From Cyanobacteria bacterium TGS_CYA1 (GTDB taxonomy: Bacteria; Cyanobacteriota; Vampirovibrionia; Obscuribacterales; Obscuribacteraceae), in the NCBI GenBank assembly GCA_026129135.1, contig JAHCIQ010000001.1, positions 855,226 through 919,225 on the forward strand: a DNA stretch of 64,000 nucleotides. Direction: 5' to 3'. The first letter of the stretch is position 1; each line of letters begins with the position of its first letter. Position numbers and translations under genes: made by a program. The notes below the pieces were generated by a model that ran no database searches, had not been told where the DNA came from, and saw nothing but the letters and a program-made list of their open reading frames with translations. Shown here piece after piece: positions 20,968 through 33,900 of the stretch.

Positions 20968-21339
20968 GTGAGTTCTTCTCAAAATTTAAACGACGATGAT
21001 TTTGCTAATGCTTGGCTGTATCCTCAAGCAGAAACTGCTGGGACTGATCAGAAAAAACCAGACGTTGTTCAGCAAAATATTGAAGCCATTAGAGCTTATG
21101 CGTATGAGTCATTTGACAAACTCGATACTAATGGCAATGGTTTTATCGAAACCAGCGAGCTTTACGACGCGCTTGAAGATGAAAATACACCTATGCGCGA
21201 AAAATCATACATAATGTTTTTGCTCAATCATCAAGACGAAATTTCAGATTGCGAGGACGAAGGCGTCCCGGAAATGGTTGATGGAATTTCGAGAATGGAT
21301 TTAGAGCATTACTTCAGAATTATAATAAGCAGACTTTAG
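20968..21339 (+). CDS. Small acidic EF-hand protein
   Basis: A 123-aa acidic protein from a GTG at 20968, chosen because GGAG at 20957-20960 lies 7 bases upstream; an in-frame GTG at 20953 would add five residues but has no such site. It carries one canonical EF-hand loop at residues 53-64 (DTNGNGFIETSE; acidic or Asn residues at loop positions 1, 3 and 5, Gly 6, Ile 8, Glu 12) after the helix AYAYESFDKL. A second, degenerate hand may follow (VDGISRMDLEHYF). It follows the 452-aa gene by 59 bp on the same strand and converges on the 9890-aa gene. Calcium binding is well supported by the motif. A role as regulator, chaperone or immunity partner of the neighbouring giant proteins is only a guess from position. 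Confidence 0.85.
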   Translation: MSSSQNLNDDDFANAWLYPQAETAGTDQKKPDVVQQNIEAIRAYAYESFDKLDTNGNGFIETSELYDALEDENTPMREKSYIMFLLNHQDEISDCEDEGVPEMVDGISRMDLEHYFRIIISRL

Positions 21340-21354
21340 ATTTTATTTTATCGT

Positions 21355-21960
21355 TTAAGGAAGACTGGCTAAATAACGCTTGAATTCTTCATAGCTTTGC
21401 TCGAATATTTTCTTGAATTCGTCTGCAGTAAATTCGCCAACTTTATAACCCTGGTGTGCCACTAGAAGTGCAGCAAAAACCTCGTCTCTGGCATCTTCTA
21501 CAGAGGTATGTCTGCCAATCGATGGGTCTGCTTTAAATTCTCCCTTGTTCAAGAAGTAAGCCAATTTTTTAGCTTGATCAGCAGTTAGTTTGTCCCAATC
21601 ACTTTGGATCGCGACTTTGAATTCATCGAGTTCTGAAATGACTGTATTTGGTGTTTGATAATTGAGAGCATGTCCTAACTCTTCTGCCACCGTTCTTCTG
21701 AAAACCGCTGGATCTGGTCTGTACCAAATGTCATGCACAGGATCTCTCATATAAATAGGAATGAATGCAACTCGAGTATTAGGGTCGAAGAAGCCACCTG
21801 AATTTTCTTCTGTTCTATTTTCTTTGTGACCTCTAAGTCCCACATTGTCAATTTCTTGTGGTGGTAAATCATCGTGCGCACTTTCTGTCACGCGCACGGT
21901 TACTCTTTCTTGACCAGGGGGAGTATTTGTAAGTTTGCGAGCTACTCTTGGATCTAATCT
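21355..21960 (-). other. C-terminal zincin-like domain 2 of the 9890-aa protein, degenerate
   Basis: The last 200 residues repeat the plan of zincin 1: a helix, RGHKENRTEENSGGFFDPN, a strand, FRRTVAEELGHALNY, and late ARDEVFAALLVA. At the zinc site HExxH reads EELGH (9782-9786): the catalytic Glu9783 and second His9786 remain but the first His is replaced by Glu. It may be inactive or may bind metal differently. Confidence 0.55.
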
Positions 21961-24900
21961 ATCCATTACCTCTTTGGCGATTCTGATGTCTGTATCCTCA
22001 ACCGCTGCTGTAAGAAGTTCAATACCAGATTTTGTTTGATGTGTTTGCTTGTGTAATAAGGTTGCTTCATAGACGCCTTGTGAAGGCCATCTTTCAAAAT
22101 TGGGTTGATCTTTCAGGAAGTACTGGCCTGCTTCTTTGTGAAGAGAATACACATCATGTTTTCCGTCGAAATATAAAGTGAAATTGCCATCAGGAGAATT
22201 CAAAAATGCAGGCTCGAACAATTGACCTCTTGCTTCGAGGGACAATATATCATTGCCGACTTTTTGAGCTGGAATTTTCGTCTGCGATTTGCGGTTGCTG
22301 TTAAGGATTCTCACTATAGGATTTGCATTTGCGTCGAATCCCTGTACTCGGGCTAGATTTCCTAATTTGTCCTTTATCACGGTGCCAGCCGTAAAACCTA
22401 GAAAATCTGCAGCAAGATAAACCATTCCATCTTGATATGCGTGCATATCCGGAACATGCACGACATTGCCGCCTCTTATGGTGAATACGTCGCCCTTAGT
22501 TGAAATTTTATAAGTTCTGCCTTCATAAGTAAATTTGTCCATTTGTCTGAATTCTTTCCATCCAGGAATTTCAGGTGGATCTTTCTCTATTGCATTCTGG
22601 AATTTTACGATAAGCATTCCTCTTGAGTCTTCTCTCATTAAAACTTTACCAGTCCATGAGCGATGGTCAACTTGAACGAAGACTTGATCATCAGTTTTCA
22701 AACGAGTACCGGGTATTAGAAGATGTGCATCTTGAGCCGCTGTTTGAACAGGTGGTAGAGCTTCGGCTACCTCGTGCAATGCACCAGGAGTGGTATCGGT
22801 TCTTGAAATGTCCAAATGGCGTTTTGAAGATTTCAGCGCTTCGTCAACTTTTTGCAGAAGCGATCTCACTTCGTCTTCAGGCTGTGCTGCCACCACTTTA
22901 GCAAGTTTCCTGCCATTGTTTTTCTTGAAATTGGCTATTAATTCAGGCAATTGCTCTTGCAATTTTCTCATTTGCGCATCATGGAATTCAGCAGAATGTT
23001 TAAACATTCTTCTGAAAGCAGATCTACTGCCTAAATCAGTTTCGTTGATTCTGGCGAAGATTTCGCTTTGAGCTGCATCGAAAGTCTTTTGACTACCAAA
23101 TCCTTCCAGTTTGTATCTTGAAATTAGATTGTGACCTGCATCATCTTTGGTAGGCAAGAAATAACTGACTCCGCCAACATCATCTTTAGAAAAACCTCTG
23201 GTTATTAAGCGATTTTGACGCAATCGTCTGAGGTCTCTAGCAAAAGCCTGACGGGCTTCAAAAGAAGCTGAGGCTTCGACCCATCGGGTACCGCCTTCTT
23301 GTTTGATTGCACCCAAAATGAGATCCAATCCATGAGAAACTTCGTGCCTGACTACTTCAGGAACTCTTTGATGGGAGAGGTTTTCAGCAATCAAGACGAT
23401 TTCCATTTCACTGGGTGAGAAGAATGCAGGTGTGGTCGAATAGTCCTGATGTGCTTTGTAACCACGAGGTTGTTGACGAAGTAATCCAGTTGGGAAAATA
23501 TCTTCCACTTTTCGGACTACTCGCACTTTAATACCTGCGGCCTTAAGCGCTTCTTGCTGGTAGGTTGGCAGAGCTTCCAAAGCGTCAAGTACAGTCTGTT
23601 TGAATTCTTGAGGTGCACCATGCGACAAGACTTTTATACTGTCTGGTTTGCTTACGATTTCTGCTTTTGCAGTAGCCAACGAAATGTGCTCCGGCGGAGG
23701 TGTTTGGTTCTGCAAATGGAACTGAACATCATCTACAGTTACGTGGTTGATGATGGGAGTGTCGCTTGATAATTGAGTCTTACGTATTGCCATCCAACTG
23801 CTATCTGCACTGCGATCGTTGGTGGGAGATAAAACATCTTGTCGTACTCTGGCTATTTGATCAGGAGTTGCCTGATATGGCGACCTGAAAAGATCTCCTC
23901 CGTTTAAAGACTGTCTGAAGGCTAGAAAATCTGAGGTTGGAATATCTATGTAGATGATCCTTGCCTCTGCGGTCCATCCCCCGAGTAACTTGGCTCTGTC
24001 AACAAAAAACTGTGGATTAGAACGCCCATTGAATAAATGGTCGGGATGCATAGATGAGCTTACTTTTGCATACATACGTGTGAAGCCCGGCGGCACCTGG
24101 GTTTGGACTGCATCAGAAAGTGACTGTGGCCAATCTTGTCTTGAAAATCCGCCTCTTGCTCTTCGATATGACAGATAAGGGGATTTCTTATCTCCAAATT
24201 TTATTTCTTCTACATCTCCATAACCATTGCGTTCGATGAATATATGATCGTCTGGACTTTTGATTTCGACTAAAAGATCATTTTTGAAGTGATAAGTTGC
24301 ACCAGTCTCGGGATGTTCAAAGAAAATTGAATCTTTGTCTTTTCCGATTCTTTGTTTATATCCGCTAGCAGCCAGTTCTCCTGGAGTAAGTCCGGTTACT
24401 TCTCGGATTGGACCATGACTTCTTGGGTAATATTTATCGAAATCATTTAGCCCAGCAATATTCAATTTGGCATTTTCGCCAAGACCAAAGAAAAGATCTT
24501 TTTCGAAAACTAGATGTTCTGTTTTACCTTGTGCTTTGAATGTATGCGAGCCAGTCCACCAGGTGTCATTGCGATTGAAATTGCTAGGAGAGAAAACGGA
24601 CTCTCTCACCAGGTCGGATGATTTGCCATCAATTGCATAAGCTAATCTATATCGACTCGAAAGATTTCTATTAAGATCAGGAATCAGATGACCAGACAAT
24701 TCACTCTTAGGAATATCGACGTATAAGAGAGTTCCGTCGTGGCCTGCTGCGCGCAAAGCCATCTCAGGGTCGTCTGTATATAAGGATGTGTTGTCTACTC
24801 GTTGACCAACCAATTTCTTAAATTCTTCCAGTTCTTCTGCAGTTAGTTTGCCTGCGAAATATTTTTCGTGCAATTCTTTATATCGATTGCTAGCAGTGGG

Positions 24901-27900
24901 GTCCACTACCCGATTGATTTCTATAACGAGATCGTCCTCGAATTTTACGCCGCGGTACAAACGCACCGTATCTGGTTTAGGAGCGGTTTCCACCGAATCG
25001 ACTCGCGAGCGCCAATTAGAAGGAAATTCTCTATCTAAGCCAGCCTGAGAAGGTTTGTCAAACTTTATTGTTCGGCCTTCTGCTGTTCTCAATTCAGCAT
25101 GTGCGACTCTTCCATCTGAGTTATACTCAAACTTGATTGAATGTGCATCTCTGTATTCAACTTGAGTCAGTCGAAATACCGAATCCTGACCGTTGTGATA
25201 AAACGCACTAGACTCAAAGGTCAAAACAACACCCTGGTCTTTATCTACGTAAATCAGACGATGTGGATTTCCTTCTGGTCCGTGCATTATTTCCAGTTTG
25301 AAATTGCCAAAGCGTTTATCGTATTGAAGGTAGTGGTCTCCAATCTTTGCTGTTCTGGCATTTTTACCCATTACAAACATGTTTCCAGGGGGCACTGTGT
25401 TGTTTCGAATTTCTCTAGCCGAGCCGGCTACATAATTTATTTCGTGTTTGACTGGCAGGTCTCTACCAGTAGGAGGAGAGATTCCAACTGCCTCTGAAAC
25501 TTCCCTTTCCACAAGGTGACGTGGTTGTGGATCAATTGTTTTATCTCTAAGGAATAGTTTTGGAGTGCCATCGCCACTGGTGACAGGTAAAAATTCGAAA
25601 CGATCGCTTAAACTTTTGTGAGCTAGCATTACATTGAGATCGTCGACCATAGATGCGACATTAGCACCAGAAACATCTACGTATCTAACAGCATATTCCA
25701 TGCGCTCGGCTGCGTCGACCAACCTTTCAGAACTATGTAAATCCAGCTCTTTAAGCCTACTCAAGTCGCGACCTATGACTTGATTGATTTCATAGCTCAA
25801 TTGCTCGATTGGTCCCATGAATTGCCGACGTGCATTGGCAGTCGTCATATCGAATCTTTGCAAATTGGCTTCAGTCTCCACAAGATGTTGCATGCTGGGA
25901 TTGTCAAATGCAGAAATTTGTACTCGAACGTCGGAGTTGGCAAATCGAATTCCATCTATGTAGTTGGTTACTGTTTGGTCTAGCCGTCCTACTCCCCTAT
26001 ATGCAGGACCTGTTCTCATCAAAGGAGTAGCGATATCTTTTATACCTTCTGCTTCCGCTCGTTTTATTGCGGCCATCATCATTAGTTCCACAGGTACATC
26101 TTGATGATTCGCGGCAAAAAGTATTTTTCTATAAGTTCCGTCCGCCGTTCGAACAGTCATTGGAACTACGGTTTCACCGGCAAGTAAACGGTTGTTTAGT
26201 TGCACCAAAGTTTCGTCATCTAAATGACCAACAAAGTTCCTGAAGGTTTCGCCGCCACCAAAGAAACGATCGCCTATTCTAGAAAGACCGTCGGGAGAGA
26301 TTGGTATCACATATGCTCCAGCTTCTATTTCTTGCAATGGTTTTGTCGAAACATATACGTCGCGTGTGAGATTGACAGGCACATCGCTTGGACGTTTCAC
26401 TGCATCGAGTCGAGAACGAATCGCCATTGCATCTTCAAATCTAGTGACTGTATCGAGTGTGAATGGATGTCCGTTTATGAATACAGTATCTCCCGTATTT
26501 ATAATGGTTTCAGGCCCACCTTCTATTTTTTCGGGGACAGTTTTGCCATGACGCAAGACAGTCACACCGTCGCTATTGCTAGGATTGATTACGCGATAAG
26601 TACCATCGTCGGCTCTAGTAGCGAAGGCCATTCTGTTTTCGAGAATTCCACCACCCAGGTCGAACATTCCTTCTCTTGGTTTGATCGCTTTGGCTTCCCA
26701 GCGACCGTCTTTCCAGACGTGTTGAATTAACACAGGTCCTGAATCAATCAATTCTTTGGGATCTTCTTTCCAGTTAATAGATTCGGTGCGATTCCAGGGC
26801 GGGATATCGCTTTCAGTTTTTGATTTGAATCGACTTACCAGCTCGTCCAATTTCTGACTGATATAATCTCTAGCACTTCCGAGACTGCGTTTTGCGGCTT
26901 TTGCGATGTCACTTCTGGACGATACTACATGTGGTGCTTCGGGTGCGCTCCGTTCTATTTGCTGACCAAGACGGTTAGCCATGTATTCTGTATTAGTGGT
27001 AAATTCTACAGCGATATCGTCAACCTTTTTCAGAATGCCAAGAGTTTCAGCAAATTGTTTTTCTTTTAGACCGAGATCGCTGACACTCATTGCCACTCTT
27101 CGTGCACCGGACTGTTGTGCACTATGCACGGCTAGCGATACCAATTGCGAAGGAGTACTTCCTTCATTTTCTACGACAAATATTAAGCGTTTCTGTACGA
27201 CAGATTGCGTTTCTTTGTCAGCTACAAGTATCGTTTGCGAGAATACATTTTGCTCTCCGAGTTGAATTCGAGCGTTCAGTTGACTTATTTCATCAGCGGA
27301 TAACTTTGCTACGAGATTGGTGGAAAAGTGATTGTTTTCTGTAATTCCATCTCGGCTTAAAACGACTACATAAGCGTCTGCCTCGTTAACCTGACTTAAA
27401 TGTCTGCTTGAAACAGATACTTTTGCTCCCGTAACAGTATCAACTACCGCCGAACGTGATTGAGTTACAACCGCTCCCTCTATAACCGAGTCGGTAGTGG
27501 TAGGAGCGCTGCGAGCTTTTATTCTAATTCTTGGCTTGACTGGATTTTGTGCTACGTATTCTTGAGGTTTTGTGGGGTGATCCAACACCCGACCTGCACG
27601 AATTTCAGCAGGGCTTACTTCAATTTTTACTGCATTAGTTTTGACAAATTTAGGCATTCCATTATGGTAAGTGCCTGTAAACACCCAACCAAGATCTACA
27701 GTGCCATTCGTTTTTACTAACTGATATTCTTGACCGGCTACCAACTCGCGACCTCTATTGGAGGCTCTAAAATCCGACATTGATACTGGCTTTTGAGCAT
27801 CAGTTCTCAAAACTACTTTGCCCGACTCGGCGGAAGTTTCTGCACTTACTCTCCACTGGTTGTAATCAATACCACCATTGTTGTCTTTTGTTCCGAACCG

Positions 27901-30900
27901 AATTTCTTGTCCTACGGTTACTCCTGCGTTTTCGTGTTTCATCACACGAGTAAATCCGGCTCTATCGCTATCTCTTCCGGGAGTCAAGAACGGTAATTCT
28001 TCTCGCTCCTTCATTACATAATTGTTGCGGGGATCTACCACGTAAGATCTACCGTTTACATGAACTTCATTCCAAGCGTGATTTTCTACAAATCCTCTTC
28101 CTTTGCCATTGTCGAGATGTCCAGCAATCAAGGTGGTATCGAGACCAAACTTGTCGCTTAAAACTTTGAATAACAATGCTTGCTGCAAACAAACTCCGCA
28201 TCCGGTATTGTTATTTGCTCTGGTTAAATAATCGCCCAGTAGGAAGCGATTTCCAGCATTCGCATCTAAAAACTTTCCATAAATAACATCAAGCTCTGAT
28301 TGCATTGTGCGCCATGGTGCATTTCTCAATCGCGCTGGAACTAGAGACTCTCTGGCTAATTGAGCTAAAGCTTGCGCGAGTCTTACTCGATCTCCTTTTA
28401 AATGATCGAAGTCTTTAAGGGCTTTGTCGATGAAAGCTCTTAGTACAGGATCATTTTCAACGTCTACTATAGTTCCAACTACGCGCGGTGAATCGAAGTG
28501 CCCATCGGTGTTGAGCTTGACACCACCATGGGATGAGACTTGATAACCGTCGACCAGTCTCTCGTCTATCTGACCGCTTTCGTTTGTTCTACGACCTTGT
28601 CTTAATGCAGTTGGTTTTCGGATACTTCGATCTACTGCGGTCTCGGGTTTAGCGTTTTTATCTGCTAGTTTGAATGTCTTTCCAGCGAAACTAATTTCGT
28701 CTCCTCTAGAAACGGTAACTTTGCCTTCGATTTTTCTTCCATTAACAAAGACGCCACCAGGCACTCCCAGGTCAGTAATTTCAGCTCCATACATGTGAGC
28801 TGTCATAAATATGCCGGGATTGCCATCTGGTTTAAGACCCATTCGCACTTTGGACGCACCGTCAACCGATATAAACATGGCGTTGGATTTGAAATGATTG
28901 ATTCGAGAGGCACCAATGTCTGCTAGAGAGTAGCTGCCGAGTCCGTTTTCAAAAGAAACTCGTTGATAATAAAGTTTGACTTCCGCTTTTTTACCAAATT
29001 CGAATTTGATGCCACCAATGTCTATGACATCGCCAGATTTCAGAGATGTTAATGTGCCTGGTTCGATAGTTCCATCTGGCAACATTTTGCCTGGTGGAAT
29101 AGTTTTGCCATTAATCTTTGTTCCTGCTTTTCCGCCAAGATCTCTTATTTGGGGTCCTGAAGCGGTCAAGATGATTTCGGCATGCTGAGGCGCTATGCCA
29201 GCTCCCATCACGTTAATTTTGATATCACCAGAAAGTCCCAAAATTGCTCTATTGTTGGTAAAAGCAATTACATCGTTCGATGCGTTTTGAACTAGCCCAA
29301 AATTTCCTAGTCCTTTTTCGACTGGAATTTGCTCATGATATGGTTTAGTTTCATCTATGTGAATAGATTCAGGTGAATGATCCGGGACTTTGCTCGGAGC
29401 TTTTTCTGGTAATTTTTCTGGAGCTTCGGATCTATTTCTCTTCAGCCGTTCGACAAGCCCGTTATTTTTGATCCGGTTATGAATACTTTCAACCCGATGT
29501 TTTACCGAACCTGGAACTTCAGGCGCAATTCTAACTACGAAGTCTTTAACTCTAATTCCTGAATCTAAGACATGATTGAAGCCTCTTCTTACAAGGCTGG
29601 CTGCACTTGGATAATGATTCAATAATGTTCTAAAAACCAGTGCTGTATGGTGACCGACTATACCTGTACCTTTGGCTGCGATTTTTAGCAGCCCTCCGAC
29701 CATGCTTAAAGAGAAAGATGCCGTTTTGTATGCAATGCTTCCGCTGCGATATATCACTGGTCCAACTAAGGACTTGGCGTATCCTAATGTAGATTTGACT
29801 TGACCCAGAGTCAATGAAGTCTTAACGCTGGAAGCATGTAAAAGGTATGTGGCATCCGAACTCAATTCGACACTAAAACTTTTCGTATTCTTTACAGATT
29901 TGCCGTAGATAGTTTCAACCACAATCATATCGCCAGCTCGAAGTTCTAACCCACCTTCTGGCACGTCTATTAATTCTGCATGGCCAGCACGTCTTACTTT
30001 CAGCGTTCCACCTGGAACGCCTTGGTGTCTGTGTAAAATTGGTTTGCCAGATACATGGTCCAGATGGAAATGAGACGAAAAAGCATTTCCTATTTTTATT
30101 TCTGCATGTTTGCCAGAACCCGCAGTGAATCGTTGATTGTGACCGATTTTGTATTTTGCTCCAACCGAACTAGTCGTGAATGGTGCGTTAATAGAAATCG
30201 TTTTGTCCAGTTTGCCGTTAGCAAGATCTCTTGCTCGCAATCCAAATCGAGTGATATTCATTTCTGGACTTCGCACTACTATCGGTGCAGTGAGTGGTGC
30301 ACCGCTTGCCGCGGCAGCGGCTGCATCGGCATAATTAGTTTGCATCCAGAAATTGCCATCGGAATTTCTATTGGTTGGAGAATAAACATGCTCGCGTACG
30401 CCTAAAGGATTGACCGAAGGATCGAAGTCTTTGAGGGTCAGTTTCAGTCCGTCGGCAGCCTCAGCTACTTCGCGTTTCACAAATGAGTAAACTACTTTGC
30501 CGCTGGGTCCGGCTGAAGCCAATGCTGCATTCAAATCGGTAGTCCAATTTTCTGAAGCGGTATCTCTCAATGCCTTGAGACGTGCGGTCTGTTCTGCGGT
30601 AAGCTTCCCGGCTTGTTCCAGTTTGACCAGTTGAGTAAATTCTTTGTACGAAGCAATACCTGCATCAGTAGGATTAGCAACTGACCTTGCAACCAGAACA
30701 TATCCATCTGGTACTACAGGCAATGCTTTGTCTGCTTCCAGACCAAACTGTCTTCTCCAGGCGCTTAGAACACTATCTGGCGAAGCTGGCATTCTGGTCA
30801 AGACCTGAATATTTCCATCCTTTCCAGGAACCAAAATGCGATTTACGACCCCGTCTTTCCATTCTAATTTAATAGATGTTTCAGCTAGGGCTGGACCTTC

Positions 30901-33900
30901 AGCCGATGCTGCGCGGGCTGGGAATTTGATTTCCTGGATTTCATCGCCCGATTTGGTTAAGGTAATGCCAGTTTCTTCATGAATGAATTTACGAGGAGCA
31001 CCAGCAGGATAAGCTCCAGAGACTTCTTTGAATCCAGCAGATTGCAAATCTTTGTCGGAAACTTGTTTGATGTTGAAACCACCCTTCTCAGGGTCTTGAC
31101 CCATTAGGCGTTTGACTAGATTATTTTCTGCTTGGTCCATGACAGCTCTTGGCGATGGTGTCACAGATCTGACACCAAAGGCAGCGCGTTCGAGCGATAT
31201 ACCATCTGGCGTGCTTCTTACGATAGTTTTAGTGGCAAGGTCGAAAGAAAGTGCATCACCTTCTTTTAGAGGAATGGATTCTCCTTTAGCCACGCGAAGT
31301 ATTTCCGAGCCACGATAAACTGTCAGTGGTTTGTCCGCGGTGTTTGTTACGTGTGCAACAGTGCCAGTTACATTGAATCCAGCTGGAGTGATTTCCGCAC
31401 GAGTGCCTGGAGTAGTGGAGATAATATGGTCTGCAGTGCCATTGCTGCCAACAGTGATCTTGGGCTCTTTGGAGACGATGGTTTCTCCAGTTGGCAGAAT
31501 GCGTGATTCTTTGGCTCCAGACAATTTCCATCCGGTTGAAGTTTTTTCAATTTCTACCATTCGACCGGTACCAAATTGTAGACGATCGCCTGGTTGTAAT
31601 TCGAATGGCACACCTTTTCTTACTTCAATCGGCTTTCCACCCTGTCTGTGAATTACAAGTGGAACATCGCCATCATTGGTTATTCTGGGCAACACCCCAG
31701 TATTGTCTAAAGTGGCTTTAATTCCATTTTCAGGCAATAGCAAATGAGCGGTATCGTCTGTGCTCGAGCCGATCTTGATTTTATCTAGCGAAGCGGGAAT
31801 TTCAAAAGCTCTTGCCGGATCGTCCAGTTTGCCTGGGACAAATCCAGTTTCAGATGGAGCGACTCTAGTTATTTCCCGCTCGGGTTTAAATAAGACTCTC
31901 GAGCCGGAAGTAATTGCTCCTTCTAATCCGAAGCGGGCAAAGCCGCCTAATAGTAGACCCATCTTCAGCGCCATCGCAAGTCTTTCGCCACTGATAGGTT
32001 CGCCAGATGCTATTGCGTGAGTCAATTCAGCCAGAGTGTTGCCAGTTCCAGCTACATTGCTCTCTAATACAGATCTGGTCGCAATTCCTCTGAAACCATC
32101 TTTGAAGAGCGTACTTGCTGCGTCACCCAATTCTTTAGTTAATTGCTGACGCATAACATTTTGAGCTTCGATACTGAGCGGATTTCCATGCACATCTTTC
32201 AAGCCTTTTACCAAATTGGCTATCAGGTCGTCTGCATTTTTGAGTGAACCGGTTAATCCCTGCTCGATAATCTGTTTCATTCCTTGGCTTGCAGCAGTAA
32301 TGCTTGCTGCATTGAGGGCAATGTCTCCACCAGTAGGCAATTTGAGGGTCGAGCGCAGGACAGCGTCCATTCTGGTTCCGATTTTGGCTCCCCATCCAGC
32401 TAACAGAACTTCTGCTCCTGCCATATTCACAGCTGTCATGGTGGTGTATTTGAGCAGGTCTGCAGCAAAAGATTTAGGGTCTAGTTTGCCTTCCAGAACT
32501 GCCTTCATCGAGGCACCAAGAACGCCACCACCCGCACTGAGATAGGCGAGGCGTGCAAGCATAGCCAGACTTGCTCCACCAGTGACGAAAGAACCTGCAA
32601 TCGCGGCTACCGTGATTACAGTATCGACAAAATGGTCTATACTTTCTTGTTTCGTTCTAGCAAACGCATCTACAGCGGCATCGAGTTGTTCCATTTCTCT
32701 TGCTAGTATTTCAGGTGGTATCACGCCACCATAGTCACGCTTCATTTGCTCGAGTTTTGCAAGACGTTGAAGTAGCTCGGTATTATAATCGGTGCCAAAT
32801 GAGGAGAAATCTGCGTTTGCTTGTGCTGTAGTTCGTTCGATGGCTTTTAAAATTGCGGCTTCTGTCTCTAATTCATTGCGCCTTGTTAAATTGTCGAATC
32901 TACTGGCTTTTTCGGTAGGAACTTTTCCAGCTATGTCAAATTGAGCTACCGAACCGTATTTCAGCTCGTATTCTTGAATTGCTTTCAAACGGTCATTTGG
33001 ACTCAGTTCGCTCAAAAGTTTTTCGATTGACTCTGGTGTACCAGTACCAATTTTTATGAAGGCGCGCAGTTTATCTGCTGGTGTTGCACCTGGTGGATTG
33101 TTGCTTAAAATGGTGTCGAATATTTTCTGGGCATCAGCAACCTTGCCAGTTCTCAATGCCGAAGGATGATTGAAAATCTCCCTGTATGCTTGAGGATCTT
33201 TCTTAATTGTTTCTAGGGCTTTTGGACCTAGGTTCAAGAAGAGGTTAGTCGTAGACTCAATGTCGAGCGAATTTGTGTACGCTCGTCCATTGCGAACCAT
33301 TGTCAGAAATTCTTTCAAAGCTGCCGGTGGCATTATTCCGTCAGTCAGCATTGGTTTGAGGAATTTGTTAAAGTCTGTGGTGCCTACACCAAATCCAGGA
33401 CCCAAAGTGGCTTTCAGTGCAAGATCAAAATCGCTGCCAGGGGTAGCCTTGAGCATTTTATCTGCGAATTCTGGATCGCTTGCCATAGCTCCAGCTATGA
33501 CTGTCAAGACTTCAGCTCGAGTTGCTTTACCCTCGATCGCTAATCGGTACAATTTATATTCAGGCGATTCTTTTATTGGGTTTCTGAAGTTTTCAGGTGT
33601 TACTTGTTTCAACAATGCCATTGCAGCTTTGTATTCTGTGCTGTTTTCACCGAAAATACTTTTAATTCTTTCGTTTATTTTGTCTCTGTAACCGTCTGTG
33701 TTATTTGCATATTTTTCACGCTCGTCTGAGCGCATATTGGTAATTGCGTCCAGTAAGTTTTTCTTTTGATCGACGCCATTCCATAATAGTATGGATTGTT
33801 CGTTGACAAGCGCATCTTCAAGAGTTCTGCCTGCACCTTGTTTGATACCGTCAATCATTCCCTTGCGATATGCTTCAAGCGCTGCTCTTTGTTGCGGATC

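Noticed and set aside
26224..26730. Plus-strand frame of 168 codons opposite the 9890-aa gene
   Set aside because: Antisense shadow rich in Cys, Ser and Ile with no domain; the sense strand encodes FHA-like and macro-like domains here.
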